DNA of 64,000 nucleotides, from the NCBI RefSeq assembly GCF_945882965.1, contig NZ_CAMCWY010000004.1, positions 62,001-126,000 of the forward strand, given 5' to 3'. The stretch is from Sphingorhabdus sp. EL138 (GTDB lineage: Bacteria; Pseudomonadota; Alphaproteobacteria; Sphingomonadales; Sphingomonadaceae). The notes under the pieces were generated by a model. That model worked only from the letters and a program-made list of their open reading frames with translations. It ran no database searches and was not told where the DNA came from. This document shows positions 1 through 10,089 of this stretch, piece by piece (within the stretch, counting starts at the first letter, position 1; the number at the start of each line of letters is the position of its first letter). The position numbers and the translations under genes were made by a program.

Positions 1-1
1 G

Positions 2-733
2 GAAGCCGCGACCTTATCCTTCTTTTCAAATAAGCAATATCGCAACCCGATGGTCGTCCGCATTGCTGGCCTGCCTTATCAAAAGGGTTTTGGCGGGCAT
101 TTCCACAATGACAATAGCTTGGCCGTCCTTACCGATATTCCCGGCATCATCGTCGCGTGTCCGTCCAGCGGGGCCGACGCGCCAGCGATGCTGCGGGAAT
201 GCGTCCGTCTGGCGCATGAGGACGGACGGGTCGTGGTCTTTATTGAGCCCATCGCGCTCTATCATACGACCGACCTGCAACAGGCGGACGACGGCGGGTG
301 GACTGCACCTTATGTTGCGCCAGATCAGGACAAAATTATTTCGCTTGGTGCGCTCGGTCAATTTGGCAAAGGTACTGAACTTGCCATTATAACATATGCA
401 AATGGTTATTTTCTTTCGCGGCAGGCGGCGGATGAATTGACGGCGGGAGGGATTGATCTGCGGATTATCGATCTACGCTGGCTGCACCCGTTGAATGCCG
501 AGGCGATTGTTGCGGCGGTAGCGGATTGCGGGAAAATTTTGATTGTCGACGAATGCCGCAGGTCGGGAAGCCTTAGCGAGAAGTTGATGAGCATATTGAC
601 TGAGGCAGGACGCGGCGATGCGGTCAGCCGGATTACTGCCGAGGATTGCTTCATTCCGTTGGGACCAGCAGCGGAACTGGTTTTGCCCAGCAAAGCCTCC
701 ATCATCGAAGCGGCACGGGCGGCGGTGGCATGA
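2..733 (+). CDS. Thiamine-diphosphate 2-oxoacid dehydrogenase E1, beta-type part (5' partial)
   Basis: The frame is open from the first bases of the window, so the start lies upstream and only the C-terminal 243 residues are present. The visible part reads as the transketolase pyrimidine-binding segment followed by the transketolase C-terminal domain (for example GKILIVDECRRSGSLSEK), as in E1-beta of pyruvate or branched-chain 2-oxoacid dehydrogenases. Such enzymes decarboxylate a 2-oxoacid on thiamine diphosphate. The missing N-terminal part could be a fused alpha domain or a separate gene. The stop overlaps the start of the acyltransferase-like gene by 4 bases (ATGA), so the two are translationally coupled. 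The substrate cannot be told from this fragment. Confidence 0.8.
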   Translation, partial: EAATLSFFSNKQYRNPMVVRIAGLPYQKGFGGHFHNDNSLAVLTDIPGIIVACPSSGADAPAMLRECVRLAHEDGRVVVFIEPIALYHTTDLQQADDGGWTAPYVAPDQDKIISLGALGQFGKGTELAIITYANGYFLSRQAADELTAGGIDLRIIDLRWLHPLNAEAIVAAVADCGKILIVDECRRSGSLSEKLMSILTEAGRGDAVSRITAEDCFIPLGPAAELVLPSKASIIEAARAAVA

Positions 734-1764
734 AAAAACGGGCTTTAGTCATCTGCCCCGGGCGCGGGACATATAACGCTGCAGAGCTTGGCTATCTGCG
801 CACGCATCATGCTGCGCGCGGGGACATAATTGCCACTGTAGACGCCGTGCGGGCGACGAAGGGGCAGGCGACTGTCGCGCAGCTGGATAGTGCAGACACA
901 TACGCGCCATCGGTGCATATGACGGGCGATAATGCCTCGGCGTTGATCTATGCATGCGCAATGGCGGACTTCGCTGCGATTGACCGCGAACGATATGAGA
1001 TTGTCGCGATAACCGGCAATTCTATGGGCTGGTATCTGGCATTGGCGTGTGCGGGTATCGTCGATCTTGCGGGCGGGACGCGGCTCGTCAACAATATGGG
1101 CGGCATCATGCATGAGCATGGAACCGGCGGACAAATTGTCTGGTCAATCGTTGATGATGATTGGAAAATTAGCCAAGAAAAAATGCGTCTTGTCAGTGAC
1201 TTGTTGCAGGAAGTACAGACAGTTTCAAACATTAAAGTCCACATTTCCATTCGCCTGGGCGGCATGATTGTTTTTGCAGCCGACGACGCCGGGCTGAAAT
1301 GGTTGATGGAGCGGCTGCCCAAAGACGACCGTTTTCCGTTAAAGCTAATGCATCACGCCGCATTCCACAGCCCCTTGCTGAATCATATTATTCCGATGGT
1401 CCGGGCAGAGAATCCTGTGGGCGATTTCGGGGCTGGCGAAATTCCCGCGATTGATGGGCAGGGCCGGATTTGGTCTCCCCGCGCATTCAGCCGTGCGGCC
1501 ATTTATGACTACACACTCGGCGCGCAACTGACTGACAGCTATGATTTTACCCGCGCAGTTCATGTCGCAGCCGCTGAATTTGCACCCGACACGATCATCG
1601 TTCTAGGCCCCGGCACGACGTTGGGCGCGCCCACTGTGCAGGCGCTGATCGCTTCGGGCTGGCGCGGTCTGTCGAGCAAAGCGGACTTTCAGGCGCGGCA
1701 GCAGGATGAACCGATCCTTATTTCCATGGGCATGGCCGAACAGCGCGCTTGGGCGTTAAGCTAG
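730..1764 (+). CDS. Malonyl-CoA:ACP transacylase-like acyltransferase
   Basis: 344 residues. The acyltransferase nucleophile elbow GNSMG has Ser98, and the AFHSPL motif has His213 in the place of the MCAT catalytic histidine. The architecture is that of a stand-alone FabD-type acyltransferase, but the sequence departs a good deal from ordinary FabD and no fab genes are adjacent. I chose the ATG at 730 because it overlaps the E1 stop by 4 bases and opens directly on the hydrophobic first strand (RALVICPGRG); a longer reading from 646 would lie inside the E1 gene. Coupling with a dehydrogenase E1 suggests transfer of an acyl group made by that enzyme, which is inference. Confidence 0.75.
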   Translation: MKKRALVICPGRGTYNAAELGYLRTHHAARGDIIATVDAVRATKGQATVAQLDSADTYAPSVHMTGDNASALIYACAMADFAAIDRERYEIVAITGNSMGWYLALACAGIVDLAGGTRLVNNMGGIMHEHGTGGQIVWSIVDDDWKISQEKMRLVSDLLQEVQTVSNIKVHISIRLGGMIVFAADDAGLKWLMERLPKDDRFPLKLMHHAAFHSPLLNHIIPMVRAENPVGDFGAGEIPAIDGQGRIWSPRAFSRAAIYDYTLGAQLTDSYDFTRAVHVAAAEFAPDTIIVLGPGTTLGAPTVQALIASGWRGLSSKADFQARQQDEPILISMGMAEQRAWALS

Positions 1765-1878
1765 GTCCTGTCCCGAAGTCTTGCATACGAATAAGCGCTA
1801 GACGCCTTCTCGCTTCGGGATAAAGGGAGGGACGAATTGCAAGGCGATTGTCTGCTGCCTTGCCAGGAGACCGACGGA

Positions 1879-3324
1879 ATGCCCAACCATAGTTCAACCT
1901 TGCTGCTGTTCGGTGCGACGGGCGACCTTTCGCGCCGGATGCTGCTGCCGTCCTTATACGCGTTGCACGCCGATGGTTTGATCGACCCGAACTTGCGGAT
2001 CTTTGGCACCGCCCGAAGTCCCCTGACCGACGATGCCTTCCGCGATATGGCGCGCGCGGCATTGTGCGAATTTCTACCCGATGACCGCAAGGCCGAAGGG
2101 TTGATTGATGCCTTCTTGCTGTGTTTGCATTATGTCGCGCTGGATGCGTCCAACCCTGATGGCTTTGTCGAACTGGCGGCGAAAATTGGTGATATATCCG
2201 GCGGTTTGTCGATATTCCTGTCCACAGCGCCGTCTTTGTTCGAAGCGACGATTAAGGGCCTGCATTATGCCGGTCTGTCTGGCGAAAATGTGCGTATTGG
2301 TCTCGAAAAACCCTTGGGCAATGATCTTGCTTCCTCGCGCCATATCAATGACGCCGTCAATGCCGTATTCCCCGAAAAACGTACCTTCCGCATTGACCAT
2401 TATCTGGGCAAGGAAACCGTGCAGAACCTGATGGCGTTGCGCTTTGCCAATATGTTGTTTGAGCCATTGTGGAATGCCAATGCCATTGAACATGTGCAAA
2501 TCACCGTCAGCGAGACTGTCGGACTTGAAGGGCGCGCAGGTTTTTACAATGATACGGGCGCGCTGCGCGACATGGTGCAGAACCATATGCTGCAATTGCT
2601 CGCACTCACCGCGATGGAGCCGCCCGCCAGCCTTGATGCCACCGCCATTCGTGACGAAAAGGTCAAGGTTCTGCGCGCGCTCCGTCCTGTTGCTGAAGGC
2701 GACGTTGTGACCGGTAAATATACCGAAGGCGCGGTCCAAGGCGATGCGGTCAAAAGCTACGAAAGCGATCTGGGCAAAGCGTCCGACACCGAAACATTTG
2801 TCGCGATAAAGGCTTATGTCGACAATTGGCGCTGGCAGGGCGTTCCGTTTTTCCTGCGCACCGGCAAACGCCTGCCCGAACGGCGCAGCGAGATTGTTAT
2901 CCAATTCAAGTCCGTCCCGCACAATGTGTTCCGTGATCGTGGCGGCAAGCTTGAGGCAAATACGCTGATCATCCGTTTGCAGCCGGAGGAATATGTGCGG
3001 TTGTTGGTGATGGCAAAGGAGCCGGGGCTGGACCGAGGCGGTGTTACTTTGCGCGAAGTGCCGCTGGACTTGTCGCTGACGGAAGCCTTTGCCGGATCGC
3101 GCCGGCGGATTGCGTATGAAAGACTACTTCTCGACCTCATACAAGGCGATCAGGCGCTATTTGTGCGCCGGGATGAAGTCGAGGCGCAGTGGACATGGAT
3201 CGATGCCATACGGGCCTTGTGGAGCGCCACGGCACTTAAGCCAAAAACCTATGGCGCAGGAAGCTGGGGTCCGAGTGCGGCGATTGCGCTGACGGAACGT
3301 GATGGAGTGAGCTGGCATGAGTAA
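1879..3324 (+). CDS. zwf: Glucose-6-phosphate 1-dehydrogenase
   Basis: Oxidises glucose 6-phosphate to 6-phosphogluconolactone with NAD(P)+, the first step of the Entner-Doudoroff route. 481 residues, normal length. The nucleotide-binding GATGDL is at residues 12-17, the substrate loop EKPLG at 143-147 and the active-site signature RIDHYLGK at 171-178. The ATG at 1879 is preferred to an in-frame TTG at 1837 because AGGAGA lies 8 bases upstream and the protein then starts just before the dinucleotide fold. It overlaps edd by 8 bases and leads a five-gene operon. A pair of arms, TCCCGAAG and CTTCGGGA, flanks the 1772-1820 leader and could form a hairpin or an operator. Confidence 0.97.
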   Translation: MPNHSSTLLLFGATGDLSRRMLLPSLYALHADGLIDPNLRIFGTARSPLTDDAFRDMARAALCEFLPDDRKAEGLIDAFLLCLHYVALDASNPDGFVELAAKIGDISGGLSIFLSTAPSLFEATIKGLHYAGLSGENVRIGLEKPLGNDLASSRHINDAVNAVFPEKRTFRIDHYLGKETVQNLMALRFANMLFEPLWNANAIEHVQITVSETVGLEGRAGFYNDTGALRDMVQNHMLQLLALTAMEPPASLDATAIRDEKVKVLRALRPVAEGDVVTGKYTEGAVQGDAVKSYESDLGKASDTETFVAIKAYVDNWRWQGVPFFLRTGKRLPERRSEIVIQFKSVPHNVFRDRGGKLEANTLIIRLQPEEYVRLLVMAKEPGLDRGGVTLREVPLDLSLTEAFAGSRRRIAYERLLLDLIQGDQALFVRRDEVEAQWTWIDAIRALWSATALKPKTYGAGSWGPSAAIALTERDGVSWHE

Positions 3325-5140
3325 ATTACACATTACCGTCGAAGCCGTCACTGCGCGGATTATTGAACGCTCCAAGCCGGGGCGTCAGGCCTATCTCAAC
3401 CTGATCAGCAAGCAAGGCGACGCCGGTGTTAACCGCCCGGTTTTAAGCTGCGGTAATCTTGCGCATGGCTTTGCCGCCAGTGGCGAGGACAAGGCGTCGA
3501 TCCGCGATGGCAAGGCGATGAATATCGGCATTATTAGCGCGTATAATGACATGCTGTCGGCGCATCAGCCTTATGGCCGCTACCCTGAGCAGATGAAAAT
3601 TTTCGCGCGTGAGGTTGGGGCCACCGCGCAAGTCGCAGGATCAACGCCCGCCATGTGCGATGGTGTCACGCAGGGGCAGGACTCGATGGAGCTGTCCTTG
3701 TTCAGCCGCGACGTAATCGCGATGGCAACGGCGGTAGGTCTAAGCCATGGCATGTTCGAAAGCGTTGCGATGCTTGGCATTTGCGACAAGATTGTGCCCG
3801 GTCTGTTGATCGGCGCTTTGCGTTTCGGCCATTTGCCGACCATCCTTGTGCCAGCCGGGCCAATGCCGTCGGGCCTTCCCAACAAGGAAAAACAACGTGT
3901 TCGGCAGCTTTATGCCGAGGGTAAAGTCGGCCGTGCCGAATTGCTTGAGGCGGAGGCTGCGTCTTATCATAGCGCGGGCACCTGCACCTTTTACGGCACC
4001 GCAAATTCAAACCAGATGATGATGGAAGTGATGGGGCTGCATATACCCGGTTCCGCCTTCATCAACCCCGGCACGAAATTGCGGACCGAATTGACCCGGG
4101 CTGCCGTCCATCGCCTGAGCAAAATTGGATGGGATGGCGATGATTATCGGCCCTTGGGCCTTTGCGTGGATGAAAAGGCGATTGTGAACGCATGTGTTGG
4201 CTTGCTCGCGACGGGTGGTTCAACCAACCATGCGCTGCATATTCCGGCAATCGCGCGGGCGGCGGGGATCATCATCGATTGGGAAGATTTGGACCAACTG
4301 TCCTCAGCTGTGCCGCTCATTGCGCGGGTCTATCCAAATGGTTCGGGCGATGTGAACCATTTCCACGCGGCGGGGGGCATGGGTTATGTCATTCGCGAGT
4401 TGATACATGCTGGCCTGCTGCACCGCGATATCATGACGGTCGCAGGCAATGATTTGGCCGATTATGGGCGTGAGCCAATGTTGGAGGATGACCGGCTTGT
4501 CTGGCGCGATGCGCCCGCAGTCACTGCCGATGACAAGATGCTGCGTCCACCGTCTGCGCCGTTCAGCCCCGATGGCGGGATGCGTCTGGTGATAGGCAAT
4601 TTGGGCCGTGCAACATTTAAGACCAGCGCAGTTGATCCTGCACGCTGGACCATAGAAGCGCCCGCCCGGGTGTTTCATGACCAGAATGACGCATTGGCGG
4701 CATTCAAGGCGGGCGAATTGGAACGCGATGTCATCATCGTCATCCGTTTTCAAGGGCCTGTCGCCAACGGCATGCCCGAATTGCACAAGCTGACTCCGCC
4801 CTTAGGCGTGTTGCAGGATAAGGGCTTTAATGTGGCGCTCGTGACCGATGGCCGCATGTCCGGCGCGTCGGGCAAAGTGCCTGCCGCGATCCATTTAAGT
4901 CCGGAAGGCGCGCGCGGCGGAGCAATCGCCAAGCTTCAGGATGGTGATATCATTCGGCTCTGCGCGAACACCGGAACATTGTCGGTTTTGGTCGACGCAG
5001 ATATCTGGGCGGCCCGCGCGCCAGCACCGACGCCAGCACGGCATATAGGCACGGGGCGTGAGCTGTTCGCGATGATGCAGGCAGGCGCGGATGAAGCGGA
5101 GAAAGGCGGGTCGGCCATGTTGGCGGTTGCTGGATTATGA
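3317..5140 (+). CDS. edd: Phosphogluconate dehydratase
   Basis: Dehydrates 6-phosphogluconate to 2-keto-3-deoxy-6-phosphogluconate (KDPG). 607 residues, full length for the IlvD/Edd family. Candidate iron-sulfur ligands are Cys114 (PAMCDG), Cys156 (LGICDK) and Cys223 ([11 protein letters not shown]). It starts inside the zwf end and its own stop overlaps the glk start (ATGA), so the three genes are tightly coupled. The Edd rather than dihydroxy-acid dehydratase assignment rests on length, the [15 protein letters not shown] segment and neighbours zwf, glk and eda. Confidence 0.97.
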   Translation: MSKLHITVEAVTARIIERSKPGRQAYLNLISKQGDAGVNRPVLSCGNLAHGFAASGEDKASIRDGKAMNIGIISAYNDMLSAHQPYGRYPEQMKIFAREVGATAQVAGSTPAMCDGVTQGQDSMELSLFSRDVIAMATAVGLSHGMFESVAMLGICDKIVPGLLIGALRFGHLPTILVPAGPMPSGLPNKEKQRVRQLYAEGKVGRAELLEAEAASYHSAGTCTFYGTANSNQMMMEVMGLHIPGSAFINPGTKLRTELTRAAVHRLSKIGWDGDDYRPLGLCVDEKAIVNACVGLLATGGSTNHALHIPAIARAAGIIIDWEDLDQLSSAVPLIARVYPNGSGDVNHFHAAGGMGYVIRELIHAGLLHRDIMTVAGNDLADYGREPMLEDDRLVWRDAPAVTADDKMLRPPSAPFSPDGGMRLVIGNLGRATFKTSAVDPARWTIEAPARVFHDQNDALAAFKAGELERDVIIVIRFQGPVANGMPELHKLTPPLGVLQDKGFNVALVTDGRMSGASGKVPAAIHLSPEGARGGAIAKLQDGDIIRLCANTGTLSVLVDADIWAARAPAPTPARHIGTGRELFAMMQAGADEAEKGGSAMLAVAGL

Positions 5141-6108
5141 CTGCTATCGTCGCTGTCGATATCGGCGGGACCCATGCCCGCTTTGCAATTGCCGAAGTTC
5201 TGGACGGCCGCGTGCTTGCCTTGGGTGAGGCGGTGACGCTGAAAACCGCTGAACATGCGAGTTTCCAGACCGCGTGGCAGGAATTTGAACGGCTCAATGG
5301 TGCGCCACTTCCGCGCGCGGCGGCAATTGCGATTGCGGGGCCAGTGGACGCCGATGTCATCAATCTTACCAACAATCCGTGGGTCATCCGCCGTTCAATG
5401 GTGTGCGAGAAATTGGACGTCGACAGCTTTGTCATCATCAATGACTTCGGCGCGGTGGGCCATGCAGTTGCGCAGGCGGGGCCAGAGTATTTTCAGCATC
5501 TGACGGGGCCGGATCAGGACTTTTCTTCGGACGGTACGTTGAGCATTATTGGGCCGGGAACTGGTCTTGGCGTGGCGCATGTCTGGCGCAAGGGCAGTGC
5601 CTATCATGTGCAGGCGACTCAAGGCGGTCATATCGATTTTGCCCCGCTGGATGCGATTGAGGATGCTGTTCTGGCGCGGTTACGCAAACGTTACCGCCGG
5701 GTATCGATCGAACGCGTGGTATCTGGGCCAGGTCTTATTGATCTTTACGAAACGCTTGCCGCGATTGAGGGGCGTGCGGTCCAGCAATATGACGATAAGA
5801 CTTTGTGGCAATTGGGCATGTCAGGCGCGGACAGCCTTGCCGCCGCAGCGGTGGACCGCTTCTGTCTAACGCTTGGCAGTGTGGCAGGCGACATCACGCT
5901 CGCGCAGGGTGGGTTTGCTGGCGTTGTGATCGCGGGCGGGCTTGGCTTACGGATCAAAGATAACCTCATCCGTTCGGGTTTTGCCGAACGGTTTTGTGCA
6001 AAGGGCCGCTTCGAAGGGTTGATGTCTGCCATCCCTGTAAAACTGATCACACATCCGCAACCCGGCCTTTTTGGCGCAGCGGCAGCGTATGCCGAGCAAC
6101 ATGTTTGA
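5137..6108 (+). CDS. glk: Glucokinase
   Basis: Phosphorylates glucose with ATP, feeding Zwf. 323 residues, the size of bacterial proteobacterial-type glucokinases. The ATP phosphate-binding loop [10 protein letters not shown] opens the protein at residues 8-17, and the substrate region [10 protein letters not shown] and the glycine-rich [11 protein letters not shown] follow. Its position between edd and eda, with a 4-base overlap to edd, gives a self-contained glucose-to-pyruvate unit. A cytosolic glucokinase in the operon suggests uptake of free glucose rather than a phosphotransferase system; no transporter gene is seen nearby. Confidence 0.96.
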   Translation: MTAIVAVDIGGTHARFAIAEVLDGRVLALGEAVTLKTAEHASFQTAWQEFERLNGAPLPRAAAIAIAGPVDADVINLTNNPWVIRRSMVCEKLDVDSFVIINDFGAVGHAVAQAGPEYFQHLTGPDQDFSSDGTLSIIGPGTGLGVAHVWRKGSAYHVQATQGGHIDFAPLDAIEDAVLARLRKRYRRVSIERVVSGPGLIDLYETLAAIEGRAVQQYDDKTLWQLGMSGADSLAAAAVDRFCLTLGSVAGDITLAQGGFAGVVIAGGLGLRIKDNLIRSGFAERFCAKGRFEGLMSAIPVKLITHPQPGLFGAAAAYAEQHV

Positions 6109-6121
6109 GGATCTACACCAT

Positions 6122-6736
6122 ATGTCCGCAATCGAAAAAATCATGCGCACCGCGCCCGTTATTCCGGTGCTAGTCATTGAAGATGCCGCGCATGCGCGTG
6201 GCATAGCGCAGGCGCTCGTTGCGGGAGGGCTTCGCGTGCTGGAGGTCACCTTGCGCACTGCTGCGGCCTTGGACGCGATTGCCGAGATGAAGAAGGTCCC
6301 CGGCGCGATTGTCGGCGCTGGCACTATCGTCGATGTGCCGGGTCTTGAATGTGCGATCGCCGCTGGCGCTGAGTTCATTGTATCGCCGGGCCTCACCAAC
6401 AATTTGGGTGAGACAGCTATCGCCAAAGGCATACCGTTCTTGCCCGGCATCGCCAGCGCAGGCGACATCATGCGCGGGTTGGATTTGGGACTGACGCATT
6501 TCAAATTCTTCCCGGCGCAAGCTAATGGCGGCCTTCCAGCGCTTAAGGCGCTCATTGGTCCATTCGGCCAGTGCCAATTTTGCCCAACGGGTGGTATAAA
6601 ACAGGACACAGCGGCAGAATGGTTGGCAGTACCGGAAATTTTATGTGTTGGCGGTAGCTGGCTTGTTGGTAAAGGCGTTCCAGATGTTGCCGCGATTGAA
6701 TCGGCAGCGCGTGCCGCATCGGCATTACGAAACTAA
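6122..6736 (+). CDS. eda: 2-dehydro-3-deoxy-phosphogluconate aldolase
   Basis: Cleaves KDPG to pyruvate and glyceraldehyde 3-phosphate. 204 residues from the ATG at 6122. The class I aldolase residues are visible: Glu41 in LEVTLRT and the Schiff-base Lys128 in HFKFFPAQ. A longer reading from 6071 overlaps the glk end and adds no conserved residue. GAGG at 6108-6111 lies 10 bases upstream of the chosen start. Member of the zwf-edd-glk-eda-pgl operon. Confidence 0.96.
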   Translation: MSAIEKIMRTAPVIPVLVIEDAAHARGIAQALVAGGLRVLEVTLRTAAALDAIAEMKKVPGAIVGAGTIVDVPGLECAIAAGAEFIVSPGLTNNLGETAIAKGIPFLPGIASAGDIMRGLDLGLTHFKFFPAQANGGLPALKALIGPFGQCQFCPTGGIKQDTAAEWLAVPEILCVGGSWLVGKGVPDVAAIESAARAASALRN

Positions 6737-6752
6737 CGGAGACGCAAGGCAT

Positions 6753-7460
6753 ATGGCCGAAGAAATCGAATGGTGGGATTTTGACGCTGCGGAAGATTTG
6801 ATCGACGCCGTGGTTGGCGACGTCAGCTTCATCATCGAAAGCGCGTTGGATGCCCGTGGTCAGGCACTGGTCGCATTCCCCGGCGGCTCAACGCCTAAAC
6901 CGATTTTGGAAAAGCTTGCGCAAGCCAATATTCGTTGGAAAAATGTAACGATTATCCCAACCGATGACCGATTGGTGCCTGTGGACAATCCTTTGTCCAA
7001 TGTGGCGATGATTGCCAAAATCTTCATTCCAAAGGGTGCGCGCGTGCTACCAATCGCAAGTGATGCCGCCGACCATAAACTGGCGGGTAGCGCGGCGAAT
7101 GCACGGTTGGCGGACCTCCACTGGCCGCCGGATTTGGTCTGGCTCGGCATGGGGACAGATGGTCATACAGCATCGATCTTCGCCGGTCCTGATTTGGAAT
7201 CGGCGATGGACAGCGGCAAAGACGTGCGCGCTGTGGGCGTTGCGCCTGATCCCTTACCACCCGAAGCGCCCGTCAATCGGGTGACATTAACAGGTGCAGC
7301 CATCGGCACGGCGCGGACCGCGATTTTGGTAATAAACGGCGCCAAAAAGCGCGAAGTGCTTGAAACAGCCATCGAACAGGGTGGCAAATCGACCTATCCG
7401 ATTGGCCGTGTGCTGGACAAGATTGTCGTGCCTGTCGACATTTACTGCCTCGATGACTGA
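6753..7460 (+). CDS. pgl: 6-phosphogluconolactonase
   Basis: Hydrolyses 6-phosphogluconolactone to 6-phosphogluconate, between Zwf and Edd. 235 residues, typical for the SOL/DevB type, with FPGGSTP near the N-terminus and the family signature GMGTDGHTASIF. The ATG at 6753 was chosen because a start further upstream would run inside eda; weak GGAG and AAGG sites lie before it. Last gene of the Entner-Doudoroff operon. Its stop codon abuts, with no spacer, the stop of the convergent PilZ gene. Confidence 0.95.
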   Translation: MAEEIEWWDFDAAEDLIDAVVGDVSFIIESALDARGQALVAFPGGSTPKPILEKLAQANIRWKNVTIIPTDDRLVPVDNPLSNVAMIAKIFIPKGARVLPIASDAADHKLAGSAANARLADLHWPPDLVWLGMGTDGHTASIFAGPDLESAMDSGKDVRAVGVAPDPLPPEAPVNRVTLTGAAIGTARTAILVINGAKKREVLETAIEQGGKSTYPIGRVLDKIVVPVDIYCLDD

Positions 7461-7847
7461 TTAGGCGCGGCGCAATTTGCCGGGGACAGTCGTTGCGTTC
7501 AGCTTCTTAAGATAAGGCGGGATATCCAATTCGGAGACCGCAACGGGTTTGCGCGCATCTTTCGGATTGATCGGATTTTCGAACGCGATGCCTACTCGCC
7601 CCTCGCTGACCCACGCGATGCGGCCACTGACCCAGCCAATATTGTGCAGGTTCACTTCGACAAGTTCGCCCCGCATTGGGCCAGTTGGGAGTTCGGCCAT
7701 TAAGCCGCCGGCGGACAGATTACGGATGCGTACCGGCAATTCTTCCTGCGTATTTGGAAAACGTAATATAGCCGTTAGCAAAAGGCTGTCGCGATTCACG
7801 CTACGCTTTGCAGCAGGGAATTGTGTATTGCTCAATGGGTCGTCCAT
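7461..7847 (-). CDS. PilZ domain protein
   Basis: 128 residues from the ATG at 7847. A single PilZ domain fills most of the protein. The RxxxR motif (RSVNR) near residues 15-19 and NLSAGG, matching (D/N)xSxxG, are both present, so binding of cyclic di-GMP is plausible. In this family the domain controls motility, exopolysaccharide or cell-cycle partners, but no partner is encoded nearby. Longer in-frame starts exist upstream but add a non-conserved extension. Convergent with pgl, stop to stop. Confidence 0.85.
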   Translation of the reverse strand: MDDPLSNTQFPAAKRSVNRDSLLLTAILRFPNTQEELPVRIRNLSAGGLMAELPTGPMRGELVEVNLHNIGWVSGRIAWVSEGRVGIAFENPINPKDARKPVAVSELDIPPYLKKLNATTVPGKLRRA

Positions 7848-7983
7848 ATTGCAGCGCCAAACAAGATTAGTGTTAATTCGGCCTTGCACACTGGCATCAA
7901 AACATCGCCAAAAGGTTAATGCGGCGAACCTTTCCGGCATTCCGCTCTAATTCTTAACCAAAGGTGGTAAACGCAAGCACCGT

Positions 7984-8448
7984 TTAATCGTCGCGTGAAA
8001 CGCGTTCTTGCCGTTCGTGGCGTTCCTGTGCTTCCAGGGTCATTGTTGCAATCGGTCGGGCGCGCAGGCGTGCTAGCGAAATAGGCTCGCCAGTCACTTG
8101 GCAGTAACCATATTCGCCATCAGTGATGCGGCGCAAGGCTGCCTCGATTTTGCCGATAAGCTTACGTTGGCGGTCGCGGGTACGAAGTTCGATACTCCAA
8201 TCGGTCTCGCTCGAAGCGCGATCGTTAAGATCTGGTTCACGCATGGGACCATCCTGAAGCTGGTTCAGCGTTCCCTGTGACTCCGCCAAGATGCCATTCT
8301 TCCAGTCAACAAGCTGCTTTTCAAAATATCTTAATTGCCGATCGTTCATAAATGGCTCTTCGTCGCCAGGTACGTATGAATCGTTGAGGTCAAAGTCAGC
8401 GGCGCTTGTTTCGCTGGTCGTATCTTGAGGCTTGGCACTCACGCCCAT
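7984..8448 (-). CDS. dksA: RNA polymerase-binding transcription factor DksA
   Basis: Binds the RNA polymerase secondary channel and, with ppGpp, adjusts initiation at stringently controlled promoters. 154 residues from the ATG at 8448, preceded by GGAG. The coiled-coil tip motif DxxDxA is present as Asp73, Asp76 and Ala78. The zinc-finger region keeps one cysteine (Cys116 in YGYCQVTGEPIS) where classical DksA has four; the later ARPIAT lacks the CxxC pair. Single-cysteine versions are usual in alphaproteobacteria. Transcribed away from serS. Confidence 0.93.
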   Translation of the reverse strand: MGVSAKPQDTTSETSAADFDLNDSYVPGDEEPFMNDRQLRYFEKQLVDWKNGILAESQGTLNQLQDGPMREPDLNDRASSETDWSIELRTRDRQRKLIGKIEAALRRITDGEYGYCQVTGEPISLARLRARPIATMTLEAQERHERQERVSRDD

Positions 8449-8808
8449 CGTAATTCTCCACCCCCGGGGCAGGCCCTTCGACACGAAGTAGTCTGCCTCC
8501 AATCCACTCTTGGCGGCGCTATAGACTTGGGCCAAATGTGGCACAAGCCAAATGTTACGTGTTGTCTTCAATTGGGCAAAAGCACTGGGAAGTGTCCAAA
8601 CGCGGGCTGGTTTGCTTTTTATGCACGGGCAATTTTGCGCTTACCGGCAAAGTTAGCTACGAAAGGTTGGTCGCTTGCTTATGCGGGCCGTCGTTCCGCC
8701 AAGAAAGCGATGGCAAGCCACATTGTGTCAGTGCCGCGCAAACGTCGCCAACTTTCTGTCGCCCTTTTTCATTGCGAAGCCGCCACGCGCGGGGCATAGC
8801 CTGCCGCC
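8449..8808. other. 360-base divergent intergenic region between dksA and serS
   Basis: This stretch should hold the promoters of both divergent genes. Open frames run through it in several phases, but none shows a recognisable protein, a ribosome-binding site or a conserved motif. I see no tRNA-like fold and no repeat-family copy. The serS end is GC-rich with no clear leader structure. Confidence 0.5.
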
Positions 8809-10089
8809 ATGCATGACCTAAAATATATCCGTGAAAATCCAAAAGACTTTGATGCTGCATTGATGCGCCGGGGCGCTGAACCCGCTGCTGCGTCCATCCT
8901 TGCCTTGGACGAAAACCGGCGCGCGATCTTGACGGAGATGCAAAATGCGCAGGCCCGCCGCAACGATGTGTCAAAATCCATCGGCGCAGCCATGGGCAAG
9001 GGCGATATCGCAACGGCGGATGCTTTAAAGGCCGAAGTTGCTAAGTTGAAAGACATTTTGCCGCAGTTGGAAGAACGCGAACGTGTGGCGGGCATGGAAC
9101 TCGACGCCTTGCTTGCGGGCTTACCGAATTTGCCAGCGGCTGACACCCCCGATGGCGCAGATGAGACCGGGAATGTCGAAATTGCCCGCTGGGGCGAACC
9201 ACGGGATTTTGATTTCGAGCCCCGCGACCATGCGGATATCGGCCCCGCCCTTGGCCTCGACTTTGAAACCGGAGTTGCCATTTCGGGCGCGCGGTTCACC
9301 TTCATGCGGGGGCAGATGGCGCGCTTAAACCGTGCGCTTGGGCAATTCATGCTCGACCATCAGACTGCGCAGCGCGGCTATACCGAGTGCGCTACGCCTT
9401 ATTTGGTGCGACAGGAATCCCTGTTTGGAACTGGGCAGCTTCCTAAATTTGCCGAAGACAATTTTCAGACAACCGATGGCCGCTGGCTCATTCCCACTGC
9501 GGAAGTGTCGTTGACCAACAGCGTGCGTGAACAGATTTTGGACGAAAGCGCCCTGCCGATCCGGCTGACGGCGCTGACCCCATGTTTCCGTTCCGAAGCA
9601 GGCGCCGCAGGCCGCGATACCAAGGGCCTCATTCGCCAGCATCAGTTTGAAAAGGTGGAGCTGGTTTCCATCGTCCGTCCCGAAGATAGCGCAGCAGAGC
9701 ATGAACGCATGGTGCAGAGCGCGGAAGGCATATTGCAAGCGCTTGAATTGCCCTATCGAAAGATGCTGCTGTGTACAGGTGATATGGGCGCAAGCGCACA
9801 GCGGACCTATGATCTTGAGGTCTGGTTGCCGGGCCAAGGGCTATACCGTGAAATCTCCAGCTGCTCGAACTGCGGTGACTGGCAGGCACGGCGGATGAAT
9901 ACCCGTTACCGTCCAGCCGAAGGCAAGGGCAATGTCTTTGTCCACACTCTGAACGGGTCTGGCCTTGCGGTTGGCCGCACACTTGTTGCGGTACTTGAAA
10001 ATCATCAGCAGGCCGATGGTAGCGTCACCATTCCGGCGGCTTTGCTGCCTTATATGGGCGGCCTTACAAAAGTAGAGGCGACCGTTTGA
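8809..10089 (+). CDS. serS: Seryl-tRNA synthetase
   Basis: Charges tRNA-Ser (and tRNA-Sec where present) with serine in the cytoplasm. 426 residues, the usual bacterial length. Residues 1-105 form the long antiparallel coiled-coil arm that grips the tRNA. The class II catalytic core follows, with motif 2 ([10 protein letters not shown], then [13 protein letters not shown]) and motif 3 ([16 protein letters not shown]). The stop shares bases with the surE start (TGATG), a coupling seen in many alphaproteobacteria. Confidence 0.97.
   Translation: MHDLKYIRENPKDFDAALMRRGAEPAAASILALDENRRAILTEMQNAQARRNDVSKSIGAAMGKGDIATADALKAEVAKLKDILPQLEERERVAGMELDALLAGLPNLPAADTPDGADETGNVEIARWGEPRDFDFEPRDHADIGPALGLDFETGVAISGARFTFMRGQMARLNRALGQFMLDHQTAQRGYTECATPYLVRQESLFGTGQLPKFAEDNFQTTDGRWLIPTAEVSLTNSVREQILDESALPIRLTALTPCFRSEAGAAGRDTKGLIRQHQFEKVELVSIVRPEDSAAEHERMVQSAEGILQALELPYRKMLLCTGDMGASAQRTYDLEVWLPGQGLYREISSCSNCGDWQARRMNTRYRPAEGKGNVFVHTLNGSGLAVGRTLVAVLENHQQADGSVTIPAALLPYMGGLTKVEATV

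Noticed and set aside
8538-8816. Open frame of 92 codons in the dksA-serS gap
   Set aside because: No ribosome-binding site or recognisable motif, overlaps the serS start, and composition is unlike neighbouring proteins.
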